64,000 nucleotides of DNA from Flavobacteriaceae bacterium UBA3356. Its GTDB lineage: Bacteria > Bacteroidota > Bacteroidia > Flavobacteriales > Flavobacteriaceae. The position numbers were made by a program, and so were the translations under genes. The DNA lies in contig DEQW01000002.1 of the NCBI GenBank assembly GCA_002360635.1, positions 62,001 to 126,000 on the forward strand. Direction: 5' to 3'. Below the pieces are notes generated by a model. The model worked only from the letters and a program-made list of their open reading frames with translations. It had not been told where the DNA came from and searched no databases. Shown in pieces: positions 17,617-27,102 of the stretch (the first letter of the stretch is position 1; the number at the start of each line of letters is the position of its first letter).

Positions 17617-18969
17617 TTATCCTATTTCTTTAATCATTTGATCCAAACCATTTCGAATAATCTGCTGGTGTGGTTGTTTTGATACACAAATAAATTCAGT
17701 TAATGCGAAGTCTTCTGGAGCCACCTCGTACATTCCCAGAGCTTCCATTTCGTCCAAGTCTTGCACCATACAAGCTTTTAAAATTTGTAGCGGATAGATA
17801 TCCAAAGGAAATACATTCTCGTAATTCCCTGTTAGTACAAAAGCCCTGTGCTCACCATTGGTATTGGTGTCCAGTTCGTACTTTTTCTTCGGAAACAACC
17901 AAGAAAACGTCAATGCCCTAGAAGGTGAAATTTTATCAAATACGGGTTTATTCCATCCAAAAAATTCATAATCGTCTCCTTCAGGAATCACTGTGACCAT
18001 ATTATCATAATACCCTAAATACCCTTTTGGGGAAATTTTAGTACCCGTTAGTACATTTCCACTAATAACACGAACGTTATCTTCATCTAACCCAGAATCG
18101 TAAACAAATGTTGAAACTTCCGCACCAATTTTTGTTCTATAATATTTTGGATTTTTAACTGAAGAACCTGCCAATGCGATAATACGCTCAGCATTAAATT
18201 TTCCAGTCAACAGCAATTCACCTATTACAACAAGGTCTTGTGCAGAAACAGTCCAAACCGTTTCTCCTTTGTTAACGGGGCTAATTTTAGCAATCTGTGT
18301 ACCCACATTTCCAGAAGGGTGTGGGCCAGATACTTTATGAAGCGTTATATCTTTAAGGTTATCAAAGGAAGAAGTTCCACTACTACCAATGCTAACGTGA
18401 ACTGCTCCATCGGTTAACTTGCCCAATGCAGTAACTGCTGCTTGCAATTCAGCTTCTTTGCCTTTTAAGGTAAAGTCATAATCGGCAGCCAAAGGTGCAC
18501 TGGCATAACCCGAAACAAAGATTGCCTTTGGTGTAGTTTCAGCATCAGCTATAATATCGTAAGGGCGTTGTTTGATAAAAGGCCAACAACCTGCTTCAAG
18601 AAACCTGTTTTTAATGGTTTCAGCGTCGGCTGTGCTTACATCAATTTTTCCAAACTCTTTGTACGCATCCTGCTGGTCGGCTTCAATTACAATACGCTCA
18701 ATAACGCGTTTTGCACCTCTTTCGATAGCTGTTAGTATACCGCTTACAGGCGAAACAAATTTCAGGTCTTTATTTTCCCTTGAGTAAAAAACAGGGTCTC
18801 CAGCTTGTAATTTTTCACCTTCTTTCAATACCATTTTAGGGGTAATTAGATGAAAATCTGAAGGTCTAATTGCAAAGGTCCGTGAACGCGGCGCATTAGA
18901 GAGTGTTTTGTCCGCTTCTCCTTTTAAACGAATATCAAGACCTTTTTTAATCTTAATGTCTTTGGACAT
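17617..18969 (-). CDS. nqrA: Na+-translocating NADH:quinone reductase subunit A
   Basis: The 450-aa cytoplasmic subunit is the first gene of the operon. The ATG at 18969 gives MSKDIKIKKGLDIRLKG, the usual NqrA start. A TTG at 19011 would add 14 residues without family support. It contains the biotinyl-lipoyl-like fold (GEKLQAGDPVFYSRE, SPVSGILTAI) and SLBB-like parts, and is involved in quinone access. The promoter is at 19035-19066. Confidence 0.96.
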   Translation of the reverse strand: MSKDIKIKKGLDIRLKGEADKTLSNAPRSRTFAIRPSDFHLITPKMVLKEGEKLQAGDPVFYSRENKDLKFVSPVSGILTAIERGAKRVIERIVIEADQQDAYKEFGKIDVSTADAETIKNRFLEAGCWPFIKQRPYDIIADAETTPKAIFVSGYASAPLAADYDFTLKGKEAELQAAVTALGKLTDGAVHVSIGSSGTSSFDNLKDITLHKVSGPHPSGNVGTQIAKISPVNKGETVWTVSAQDLVVIGELLLTGKFNAERIIALAGSSVKNPKYYRTKIGAEVSTFVYDSGLDEDNVRVISGNVLTGTKISPKGYLGYYDNMVTVIPEGDDYEFFGWNKPVFDKISPSRALTFSWLFPKKKYELDTNTNGEHRAFVLTGNYENVFPLDIYPLQILKACMVQDLDEMEALGMYEVAPEDFALTEFICVSKQPHQQIIRNGLDQMIKEIG

Positions 18970-19034
18970 AGGATAGTGTGTGTTACATTTATCTTTTTTC
19001 CCGAGCCACAAATAAGGCTAAAAATTCGGGTGTG

Positions 19035-19066
19035 CAAATTTATAAATTTATAACCGCTTTGCACAA
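19035..19066 (-). promoter_or_regulatory. nqr operon promoter
   Basis: On the minus strand TTG (19066-19064) is followed after 21 nt by TAAATTTG (19042-19035), matching the -33/-7 pattern of Bacteroidota. The leader would be about 60 nt. Confidence 0.55.
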
Positions 19067-19163
19067 CAAATAATTATAATTTTATTTAGAAATTGATTCG
19101 CATCATCATACAACATCACTTAGGTACAAAATTTGATTATCTTTAAACAAAATTTTCATTTAT

Positions 19164-20417
19164 ATGTTTCAGAAGAAATTATTCGGCCTTTTATTATTAC
19201 TTACCCCCTCATTATTTTTTGCTCAGTTGTCAGAAATTCCAGCTCCCAACTATATTAAAACCATTCAGTTTAAAGGTGCAACTGCACAAAGCGAACTACC
19301 CGTTATTCGTTTGGGCGAGCGGCTTCAGCTTTCTTTTGATGCCCTAAATGGAGAAGAAGAAGATTTTTATTACACCATTACCCACCATAATTTTGATTGG
19401 AGCGAGAGCGACCTTTCCAAAAGTGAATATTTAGATGGTTTTGACGATGTTCGGATTGAAACCTATGAAAATTCACTAAATACATTACAGATTTTTTCGC
19501 ATTACACCCTATCAATCCCTAACCGCGAAACACGCAGAATTACAAAAAGCGGCAACTACCTTATTTCTATTTTTGACAGTGACAACAACCCAATTTTTTC
19601 ACGTAAATTTATGGTTGTTGAGGAAATTGCCGGGGTGAGTGTAGAAATTAAACGTTCGCGTGATCTTCAATACATAGAAGAAAAACAGACCGTTCAATTT
19701 ACCATTAACTCCCCTTCCCTTTTACTAATTAACCCGAAACAAACGGTACACACCTTGGTGATGCAAAACAGCAATCTGAAAACAGCCATCACAGACTTGA
19801 AACCGCAATATACAATTGGCAACGAATTGATATATAGATATGACAAGGAGTCTTCTTTCTGGGGCGGAAACGAATTTTTAGCATTTGACAATAAAGATGT
19901 TCGTGCTGCCGGAAACAGCATTAGCCGTATTGGCGTAAGCGATGTATATGAAAATTACTTGTTTACCGATATTGCCCGTTACGATCGCCCCTACACCTAT
20001 AACCCCGATATTAACGGAAATTTTGTGGTACGGAACATCAATGCGAACAACCAAGATATTGAAGCAGAATATGTGCGTTTGCATTTTAACCTTCAATATT
20101 TTGATGATATTGGAGATAAGGAAATCCACCTTTATGGAAATTTCAACAACTGGACTATAGACGGATCAACCTATATGAAATATGACCCACAGAGCGACAC
20201 CTACCGAAACTCACGTCTATTTAAACAAGGATTTTACAACTATAAATATGTACTGGTAGATCGCGACGGGACAATTGAGCCCGGTGCTGTGAGCGGAAAC
20301 TTTTGGCAAACTGAAAACGACTATACGGTATTGGTGTATTTTAGGGACCTTGGAGCTCGCTACGATCGTATTATAGGAATGGGCAGAGGAAATTCTACCA
20401 ATATTACCAACAACTAA
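19164..20417 (+). CDS. Type IX secretion system plug protein (DUF5103)
   Basis: The 417-aa protein has a signal peptide (1-20, ending FFAQ) and an all-beta body. Motifs typical of DUF5103 are the N-terminal IKTIQFKG, YYTITHHNFDW and the C-terminal YGNFNNWT ... FKQGFYNYKYVLVD. In the SprA translocon structure the plug closes the periplasmic side of the pore. It is followed after 25 nt by the DUF3667 gene and apaG. The protein is periplasmic. Confidence 0.88.
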   Translation: MFQKKLFGLLLLLTPSLFFAQLSEIPAPNYIKTIQFKGATAQSELPVIRLGERLQLSFDALNGEEEDFYYTITHHNFDWSESDLSKSEYLDGFDDVRIETYENSLNTLQIFSHYTLSIPNRETRRITKSGNYLISIFDSDNNPIFSRKFMVVEEIAGVSVEIKRSRDLQYIEEKQTVQFTINSPSLLLINPKQTVHTLVMQNSNLKTAITDLKPQYTIGNELIYRYDKESSFWGGNEFLAFDNKDVRAAGNSISRIGVSDVYENYLFTDIARYDRPYTYNPDINGNFVVRNINANNQDIEAEYVRLHFNLQYFDDIGDKEIHLYGNFNNWTIDGSTYMKYDPQSDTYRNSRLFKQGFYNYKYVLVDRDGTIEPGAVSGNFWQTENDYTVLVYFRDLGARYDRIIGMGRGNSTNITNN

Positions 20418-20442
20418 CCAATTAACCTTTTATCTTTATGGG

Positions 20443-21606
20443 ATGAGCAAGCATAAACGCATATCATCCAATAGTCGGAAAGCCTTAAAATACCGCGGGG
20501 AAGAATGCCTTAATTGCGGGCAACCGCTAGATTTAAGTGACGTTTATTGTCCGTATTGCTCACAACTAAATAGCACCAAACAACTCTCTTTTAAAGATTT
20601 TTTCGCTGAATTTGCAGGCAGCATTGTCACTTACGATTCCCGTTTGCGGTACACCTTAAAAGATTTACTTTTCAAACCGGGAACCATCACCAAAAGATAT
20701 GTAAATGGCGAACGTTTAAAATATGCCAACCCATTTCGGTTTTTTTTAAGCGTATCCATTATCTACTTCATCTTACAAAGCCTTATTACAACTATTACAG
20801 GAGAAAGTGCATTTTTAAACCTCAATGAAAAACCCAATGATAAAGAAGTTTCATCAGGACAAACTGGGAACAACTTTAAGCTATATTCAAATAAAGCAGA
20901 TAGCCTTAAAGTAGATTCTATTTTACAGAAGAATGAAATGCCCAACCAAAAGCAAGTTGATTCTATTTTAAAAGAAAAAATTTCTGGCGTAAAAAAAGAC
21001 TCGCTAGAAACCTATGAATATATTTCTGAAAAAGGCTTAGACACTCTTTCAAGGGGCGAACGCTTATTGAAACGGTTTTCTCTTTATAATGACTTTTATG
21101 AAACCACAAAAATAAAAAGCCCCACAGTAGCTTTAGACAGCCTAAATCATTCAAATACAGGTTTTAACCGGTGGGTTTACAAAAAAAGCGACGCATTGAA
21201 GCGCATAAAAGAAAACCCAACTGCCTTTTTCGTGTACCTTGCTCAAAAAACACCATTTTTTTTGTTTTTCTTCACCCCTATTTACGCCTTCTTTTTCTGG
21301 GTGTTGTACTCAAGTAAAAAATTTTCTTACATGGAGCATACGGTATTTATATTCCATATTTTCAGTTTTGTTTTTTTAGGAATGCTTATTGGCCTACTTC
21401 CAGATTTATTATTAGGGTTTCAGTTATTTTCAAGTTTACTGTTTATACTTGTTGGGCCTTTCTACTTTTACAAGGCGCTTCGCAACTTTTATAAGCAAAA
21501 CCGTTTTATAACTATCGTTAAATTTGTATTTTTAAGCAATGTTTTTCTGCTAGGCGCTGGATTAACAGCTTTTTTCTTTTTTCTGGCCACCGCAGCATTT
21601 TATTAA
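20443..21606 (+). CDS. DUF3667 zinc-ribbon membrane protein
   Basis: The 387-aa protein has an N-terminal zinc ribbon CLNCGQPLDLSDVYCPYC (two CxxC knuckles near 27-44). The DUF3667 signature follows (KDFFAEFAGSIVTYDSRLRY, RYVNGERLKYANPFRFFLS), then one helix, a charged 150-aa region and about four C-terminal helices. Function is unknown. It lies 25 nt after the plug gene and 4 nt before apaG, so they are probably co-transcribed. Confidence 0.82.
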   Translation: MSKHKRISSNSRKALKYRGEECLNCGQPLDLSDVYCPYCSQLNSTKQLSFKDFFAEFAGSIVTYDSRLRYTLKDLLFKPGTITKRYVNGERLKYANPFRFFLSVSIIYFILQSLITTITGESAFLNLNEKPNDKEVSSGQTGNNFKLYSNKADSLKVDSILQKNEMPNQKQVDSILKEKISGVKKDSLETYEYISEKGLDTLSRGERLLKRFSLYNDFYETTKIKSPTVALDSLNHSNTGFNRWVYKKSDALKRIKENPTAFFVYLAQKTPFFLFFFTPIYAFFFWVLYSSKKFSYMEHTVFIFHIFSFVFLGMLIGLLPDLLLGFQLFSSLLFILVGPFYFYKALRNFYKQNRFITIVKFVFLSNVFLLGAGLTAFFFFLATAAFY

Positions 21607-21610
21607 AACA

Positions 21611-21997
21611 ATGGTACAACAAATAACAAAAGGGATTAAAATTTCGGTCATTCCAAGATTTGAAGGAACCTTAATCAATAAACAAAGGGAGTGTTACACC
21701 TTCTCGTACACCATTACTATTGAAAACCAAAGCAAAAATACTGTTCAACTTTTAACGCGCTATTGGAAAATAAAGGATGCCTTAAAACAAACCGAAATTG
21801 TAAAAGGTGAGGGCGTTGTAGGGGTTAAACCCATTCTTTCACCAGGAGAAAAACACATTTATAGCAGCGGTTGCTTACTTAAATCGCCAATAGGCTCTAT
21901 GGAAGGACATTATACCTTAATAAATCTTGATGCTAAAACTAGATTTAGTGTAGCCATTCCTTCATTTAAGCTACACGCAGCATTTGCATTAAACTAG
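21611..21997 (+). CDS. apaG: ApaG domain protein
   Basis: The 128-aa single-domain ApaG (DUF525) protein is an Ig-like beta sandwich. Conserved parts are YTITIENQSKNTVQLLTRYW, the GEGVVGVKP loop and PIGSMEGHY. It is linked genetically to Co2+/Mg2+ homeostasis in Salmonella, but its biochemical role is open. It is last in its operon; the convergent NRDE gene ends 2 nt away. Confidence 0.93.
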   Translation: MVQQITKGIKISVIPRFEGTLINKQRECYTFSYTITIENQSKNTVQLLTRYWKIKDALKQTEIVKGEGVVGVKPILSPGEKHIYSSGCLLKSPIGSMEGHYTLINLDAKTRFSVAIPSFKLHAAFALN

Positions 21998-21999
21998 TT

Positions 22000-22701
22000 T
22001 TAGAAAATTTTTGATACAACCTTATTTTCTTGAAGATCTTCGTAGTGCATTTCTATTTTTTCATTTTTCATTATTTGGGTAATACTCTTTGTTTTTACAA
22101 AACCCCTATCCATCACCATATCTATATTAAGGTTCCCTTCTCCTGCCGTTTTATGAAATTTAAGTAAATCTGAAGCATCCGGTTTTAAATTTTCAAACAA
22201 GAAGGTTGAAAACCATTTTTCACGCTTTTCTTTCATTTCTTCGGTATACAATAACGAGGAAGACCAAATTTGTGGCGCTAATGGTTTTTCAGTGAAATGA
22301 ATCTCAGCTTCATCCCATACCAACTCAAATATCCGCAAGTGGTTTGCCCAATCTACCATAATAATTGTAAACGGCTCGATTCCATTAAAATCACACCCTC
22401 CTATTTCTGAAACAGCATCTTTGGCAGTTAGCAAATCCTTCACAATTATCCCCCGACTCATTCTATAGTCATCTTTACGTTCATGAGCAGTAAAGCCTCC
22501 ATTTAACAGGCAAATAAGGCGCTTTTTATCGCTTATTCCTATCCACGTTCCACCTGCCAATTCATCTTTTGGAAAAAGTAATCTGGTATTTTGTTCTTCA
22601 TACATTTTTGGAGAAAGCGTAGTTCTTCCCGGCGCTTCATCACGATTGGAAGTTAAAACAAATCCATTATTGGATGTCGGAATAAATGTCAGGGTACACA
22701 T
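22000..22701 (-). CDS. NRDE family protein (TANGO2-like)
   Basis: The 233-aa protein from ATG 22701 starts MCTLTFIPT, with Cys2 as the expected N-terminal nucleophile and SNRDE near residue 18 giving the family name. A TTG two codons upstream would hide Cys2, so 22701 is preferred. TANGO2-family proteins are linked to heme or lipid handling; the reaction is unsettled. It is monocistronic and convergent with apaG. Confidence 0.88.
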   Translation of the reverse strand: MCTLTFIPTSNNGFVLTSNRDEAPGRTTLSPKMYEEQNTRLLFPKDELAGGTWIGISDKKRLICLLNGGFTAHERKDDYRMSRGIIVKDLLTAKDAVSEIGGCDFNGIEPFTIIMVDWANHLRIFELVWDEAEIHFTEKPLAPQIWSSSLLYTEEMKEKREKWFSTFLFENLKPDASDLLKFHKTAGEGNLNIDMVMDRGFVKTKSITQIMKNEKIEMHYEDLQENKVVSKIF

Positions 22702-22858
22702 ACTCAAATAGTCTATAATTCTTCTTGAAAATTACAAAAAACACATCATAATCTGTGATATCTACCTACGAAGTTTCAAATTAAAATACAAGCTTTGTCA
22801 GCTTCTATAAACGAATAACTTAACAACCCCATAACACAAATTCTCCAACCTAAATTTG

Positions 22859-22866
22859 TACCTTTG
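22859..22866 (+). promoter_or_regulatory. -7 box of the P5C dehydrogenase gene
   Basis: TACCTTTG fits TAnnTTTG exactly and is 45 nt before the ATG at 22911. There is no clear -33 TTG. Confidence 0.5.
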
Positions 22867-22910
22867 CACCTTTATAACAAGTACGAACCGATAAAAAAAT
22901 TAATATACCT

Positions 22911-24542
22911 ATGGGAAAAGGATTTTTTGAAGTACCGGTAGCCAAAAATGAGCCAATATTGAGCTACGCTCCCGGGACTCCTGAACGAGAAGAAGTTTTA
23001 AAAGCCTACAAAGAAATGTACAACAGTACCATTGATGTGCCTTTATACATAAATGGGAAAAATATAGAAACGGGCGACACCGCTACAATGTCACCTCCGC
23101 ATGACCATAAACACGCATTAGGTGTTTATCATAAAGCCGAAAAAAAACACATTAAAGAAGCAATTGAAAGCTCTTTGGAAGCTCGAAAAAAATGGGCTAA
23201 AATGCCTTGGGAAAATCGTGCTGCTATCTTTTTACGCGCTGCAGAGTTAATCGCTGGCCCTTATCGAGCTAAGATCAATGCCGCGACAATGTTGGCACAA
23301 TCTAAAAATATTTTTCAAGCTGAAATAGATTCGGCTTGTGAGCTAATTGACTTTTTACGCTTCAACGTTCAATCCATGATTGAAATCTACAAGGAGCAAC
23401 CAGAATCTACAGCTGCTGCTTGGAATAGATTGGAATACCGACCATTAGAAGGTTTCGTATATGCAATCACTCCTTTTAACTTTACCGCAATTGCAGGGAA
23501 CCTTCCTTCAAGTGCTGCGTTAATGGGGAACGTTGCTATCTGGAAACCAAGTGACAGCCAAGTGTATTCAGCAAAAGTAGTGTTGGATGTATTTAAAGAA
23601 GCAGGTGTACCAGACGGTGTTATCAATATGGTAATGGGTGATCCTGAAATGATTACCGATACTATTTTAGAAAGTCCAGACTTTAGTGGTTTGCACTTCA
23701 CAGGCTCTACAACGGTGTTTAAAAACATCTGGAAACAAATAGGAAACAATATCCACAATTATAAAACATACCCTCGAATTGTAGGTGAAACTGGCGGTAA
23801 AGATTTTATCGTCGCACATAAAACCTCAAACCCAAAGCAAGTAGCTACAGCTATTTCAAGAGGTGCTTTTGAATTCCAAGGCCAAAAATGTAGTGCGGCC
23901 AGTCGTTGCTATATTCCTAAAAGCCTTTGGGGTGATGTGAAAAAATATGTTCAGGAAGATTTAAAGTCCTTTAAAATGGGAACGCCTGAAAATATGGACA
24001 ATTTCATCAACGCAGTGATTCACGAAGGCTCTTTTGATAAATTGGCCAGTTATATTGACCAAGCCAAAAAAGATGACAATGCTGAAATTGTTGCAGGTGG
24101 TGAATATGATAAAAGTGAAGGATATTTCATTCAACCTACGGTTATTAAAACTGAAGACCCAAAATACACGACTATGTGTACGGAGCTTTTCGGCCCAGTA
24201 GTAACTATTTATGTATATGAAGACGATAAGTGGGAAGAAACACTTCATTTAGTTGATGGAACAAGTGAATATGCCTTAACAGGTGCTGTATTTAGTGAAG
24301 ATCGATATGCGTTGCAACAAGGAGTTGACATCCTTGAAAATGCAGCAGGAAACTTCTACTTAAACGATAAACCAACAGGTGCTGTTGTTGGTCAACAACC
24401 ATTTGGTGGTGCACGAGCAAGTGGAACTAACGATAAAGCAGGAAGCAAACTAAACCTATACCGATGGATTTCCCCACGTATGGTTAAAGAAACGTTTGTT
24501 TCCCCAACAGATTACAGATACCCATTCTTGGGTGAAGATTAA
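22911..24542 (+). CDS. pruA: L-glutamate gamma-semialdehyde (P5C) dehydrogenase
   Basis: The 543-aa aldehyde dehydrogenase oxidises glutamate semialdehyde to glutamate with NAD+, the second step of proline breakdown. Catalytic Cys is in GQKCSAASRCYIP (about residue 327) and the general-base region is VGETGGKDF. The start MGKGFFEVPVAKNEPI and the end YRYPFLGED match the eukaryote-like P5CDH group. No proline dehydrogenase is adjacent. A strong terminator follows. Confidence 0.95.
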   Translation: MGKGFFEVPVAKNEPILSYAPGTPEREEVLKAYKEMYNSTIDVPLYINGKNIETGDTATMSPPHDHKHALGVYHKAEKKHIKEAIESSLEARKKWAKMPWENRAAIFLRAAELIAGPYRAKINAATMLAQSKNIFQAEIDSACELIDFLRFNVQSMIEIYKEQPESTAAAWNRLEYRPLEGFVYAITPFNFTAIAGNLPSSAALMGNVAIWKPSDSQVYSAKVVLDVFKEAGVPDGVINMVMGDPEMITDTILESPDFSGLHFTGSTTVFKNIWKQIGNNIHNYKTYPRIVGETGGKDFIVAHKTSNPKQVATAISRGAFEFQGQKCSAASRCYIPKSLWGDVKKYVQEDLKSFKMGTPENMDNFINAVIHEGSFDKLASYIDQAKKDDNAEIVAGGEYDKSEGYFIQPTVIKTEDPKYTTMCTELFGPVVTIYVYEDDKWEETLHLVDGTSEYALTGAVFSEDRYALQQGVDILENAAGNFYLNDKPTGAVVGQQPFGGARASGTNDKAGSKLNLYRWISPRMVKETFVSPTDYRYPFLGED

Positions 24543-24561
24543 TTACCTAAACTTTGTATTT

Positions 24562-24591
24562 AAAAAAAGCCCCAATTAAGGGGCTTTTTTT
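24562..24591 (+). terminator. Terminator after pruA
   Basis: GCCCC-AATTAA-GGGGC is flanked by seven A and seven T. Confidence 0.85.
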
Positions 24592-24638
24592 ATCCTTAAT
24601 AATACTTTAATTTCTCTCTTTTACTGTATCTTTTAGCT

Positions 24639-25217
24639 ATGAAATATTCCATTGAAAACGAACGTGTTGTTTTTAACGACCATTATAAAATTTTAAAAGC
24701 TCAAACAACCTACGATACTTTTAATGGAGAAACCATTAAAGCTAAAAGGTTAGCTTTTCATCGGGGTGATTCCGTGGCTGTTGTACTTTATGAGAAAGAC
24801 ACGGACAGCATTTTATTAACGAAGCAGTTTAGATACCCAACCACTCAACATAACGAAGGGTGGATACTGGAAATACCTGCAGGTTCATTGGAAAAAAACG
24901 AAAACCCATCTAAATGTGTGGAACGTGAAGTATTAGAAGAATTAGGCTATCAAATAAAGAAATCTCAGCTTTTATCACAATTTTATACTTCACCAGGAGG
25001 ATCTACTGAAAAACTTTCCCTTTTTTATGCTGAAGTTTCTTCAGAAGATAAAATTGAAAAAGGCGGTGGTGTTGAAAGTGAGGATGAAGACATCCAATTA
25101 ATAAAAGTTCCGGTAAAGGAATTGGGTGTATATCTCTTGGAAAAAATCATAGATGCAAAGACTATAATTGGCCTGCAATGGTTTTTGTTTCAGAGAATGA
25201 ATGAAATAAAACGATGA
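24639..25217 (+). CDS. NUDIX hydrolase, ADP-ribose/GDP-mannose pyrophosphatase-like
   Basis: The 192-aa protein has a complete Nudix box at 82-104: G82-x5-E88-x7-R96-E-V-L-E-E-L-G. The preceding FRYPTTQHNEGWILEIPAG is the hallmark of the NudF/NudK (nucleoside diphosphate-sugar) subgroup. It hydrolyses the pyrophosphate bond of an NDP-sugar; the exact sugar cannot be read. It stands alone, convergent with rsmG. Confidence 0.88.
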   Translation: MKYSIENERVVFNDHYKILKAQTTYDTFNGETIKAKRLAFHRGDSVAVVLYEKDTDSILLTKQFRYPTTQHNEGWILEIPAGSLEKNENPSKCVEREVLEELGYQIKKSQLLSQFYTSPGGSTEKLSLFYAEVSSEDKIEKGGGVESEDEDIQLIKVPVKELGVYLLEKIIDAKTIIGLQWFLFQRMNEIKR

Positions 25218-25232
25218 TTACTTCAGAAAAAA

Positions 25233-25862
25233 TTATTTTTTAAATTTTAAAGGAAGGTGCACAACGCTTTTTGTTTCAAAAAAATCTTCTTCAAAATAAT
25301 CGGTCAAAGAAAAAATAGTTGCTTTTGGATACTTAGCAAGTTCTTCGGTTAAATCACCTCCTTTTAAATAGAGAATTCCGTTTTTAAGTTCATGATTGCT
25401 TTTTTTTGCAACTCTGCCCTTTACCCAGCGAACAAATGTTTCCATTTGAGCTACGGCCCGGCTTACGATAAAATCGTATTGACCGGTTATATTTTCAGCT
25501 CGATCATTGGTGATCTTAATATTTTTCAACCCTAACCCCTCTGAGACTTCTTCGACCACTTTAATTTTTTTCCCGATGCTATCCACCAAATGAAAATGTG
25601 TGTCAGGAAATAATATTGCCAATGGTATTCCTGGAAATCCACCGCCTGTACCTATATCTAAAATTTTCGCATCTTTTTTAAACTCCTGAATTTTAGCAAT
25701 CCCCAATGAGTGCAGTACGTGACGCAAATACAATTCATCAATATCTTTGCGTGATACAACATTTATTTTCAGGTTCCAGTCGTGGTATAACGCTTCCAAC
25801 TTTGAAAACTGTTCTTGTTGCGTGTTTGAAAGATGCGGGAAATATTTTAAAATTAGGTCCAT
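25233..25862 (-). CDS. rsmG: 16S rRNA (guanine-527-N7) methyltransferase
   Basis: The 209-aa SAM-dependent methyltransferase has motif I LDIGTGGGFPGIPLAI near 68-83, LVDSIGKKIKVV, and FIVSRAVAQMETFVRW. It modifies G527 of 16S rRNA. Length is normal. A -7 box lies 18 nt upstream of the ATG. Confidence 0.95.
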   Translation of the reverse strand: MDLILKYFPHLSNTQQEQFSKLEALYHDWNLKINVVSRKDIDELYLRHVLHSLGIAKIQEFKKDAKILDIGTGGGFPGIPLAILFPDTHFHLVDSIGKKIKVVEEVSEGLGLKNIKITNDRAENITGQYDFIVSRAVAQMETFVRWVKGRVAKKSNHELKNGILYLKGGDLTEELAKYPKATIFSLTDYFEEDFFETKSVVHLPLKFKK

Positions 25863-25879
25863 GCTAGAAATTTAAAGTG

Positions 25880-25887
25880 CAAAAGTA
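25880..25887 (-). promoter_or_regulatory. -7 box of rsmG
   Basis: TACTTTTG on the minus strand fits TAnnTTTG and ends 18 nt before the ATG at 25862. A short leader is implied. Confidence 0.5.
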
Positions 25888-25992
25888 TAGTTTATGGATA
25901 AATTTTCTACTGTTGCGGCAAGGTATTTGCTTAAAGATATGTATTTTTAACCTTTAATTTTTCGGAATAATTTCTATACAAATATAAACTAA

Positions 25993-27093
25993 GTGAACAC
26001 TCCTCATATTAAATTTTCGCGCGTAGATTCAGCTAAATTCTTTAGAACATTAAATAAACGCGTAAACTCCTATTTCAAGGAAAACAACATACAGCGTACT
26101 GGTAACTGGAAATTGCACATAAAAGCAATCGTGATGTTTTCCTTATATCTTACCCCGTATTTTTTATTGCTAACGTTAGACTTTCCCACTTGGGCACAAA
26201 TACTGTTCACCATTGTTATGGGTGTAGGAATGGCTGGTGTTGGGATGAACGTAATGCACGATGCAAATCACGGGTCCTATTCTTCAAAAAAATGGATCAA
26301 TAAACTTATGGGTGGCAGTATGTACATTTTGGCTGGAAATGTTTATAATTGGCAGGTACAGCACAATGTACTGCATCACACCTACACAAACATCCACGGA
26401 CATGATGAAGACATGGAGGCCGGAAGAATTATTCGGTTTTCTAAACATGCCAAGTGGCACCGCTTTCATAAATTCCAACAATATTACAGTGTCTTTTTAT
26501 ACGGATTGTTAACTTTTAATTGGGCTTTAACGACCGATTTTAAACAAACAAAACGTTATTTATCAAAAAAATTATCCTACGGAAAGCTTCCCAAGCCTAT
26601 TACACAATGGAGCTTGTTGATAGTTACAAAGCTAATTTATATGGCAGTTTGGATTGTGATTCCAATTTTGTTTTTCAATATTGCTTGGTGGAAAATATTA
26701 ATTGGCTTTTTCATTATGCACTATGTAGCAGGATTAATTTTAAGTATCGTGTTTCAATTGGCACATATTGTAGAAGACACAGACATGCCACTACCCGATA
26801 AAACCGGAAATATGAAAAATACGTGGGCCATTCACCAACTATTCACCACCGTAAATTTTTCTACGAAAAACAAAATAGTAAATTGGTTTACCGGAGGATT
26901 AAACCATCAAGTAGAACACCATATTTTCCCAAATATAAGTCATGTTCATTATTCTAAAATTTCAGGAATTGTTCGTGAAACCGCTTTGGAGTTTAACCTT
27001 CCATACCACGAATACAAGACAACAAGAAGTGCTATTATAGCACATTTTAAATATTTAAAACAAATGGGGCTAAAGCCCTCCATATCTGCATAA
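25993..27093 (+). CDS. Membrane fatty acid desaturase (acyl-CoA desaturase type)
   Basis: The 366-aa protein starts at GTG 25993. Three histidine boxes for the di-iron centre are intact: H89-DAN-H93, H124-NVL-H128-H129 and Q-VE-HH near 310. Four hydrophobic helices are present. It resembles front-end/linoleoyl-CoA desaturases, which introduce double bonds using O2, but the position of desaturation is not predictable. It is first in a tight run with an aminotransferase (9 nt) and purT (19 nt). Confidence 0.9.
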   Translation: MNTPHIKFSRVDSAKFFRTLNKRVNSYFKENNIQRTGNWKLHIKAIVMFSLYLTPYFLLLTLDFPTWAQILFTIVMGVGMAGVGMNVMHDANHGSYSSKKWINKLMGGSMYILAGNVYNWQVQHNVLHHTYTNIHGHDEDMEAGRIIRFSKHAKWHRFHKFQQYYSVFLYGLLTFNWALTTDFKQTKRYLSKKLSYGKLPKPITQWSLLIVTKLIYMAVWIVIPILFFNIAWWKILIGFFIMHYVAGLILSIVFQLAHIVEDTDMPLPDKTGNMKNTWAIHQLFTTVNFSTKNKIVNWFTGGLNHQVEHHIFPNISHVHYSKISGIVRETALEFNLPYHEYKTTRSAIIAHFKYLKQMGLKPSISA

Positions 27094-27102
27094 TCAACTT
27101 TT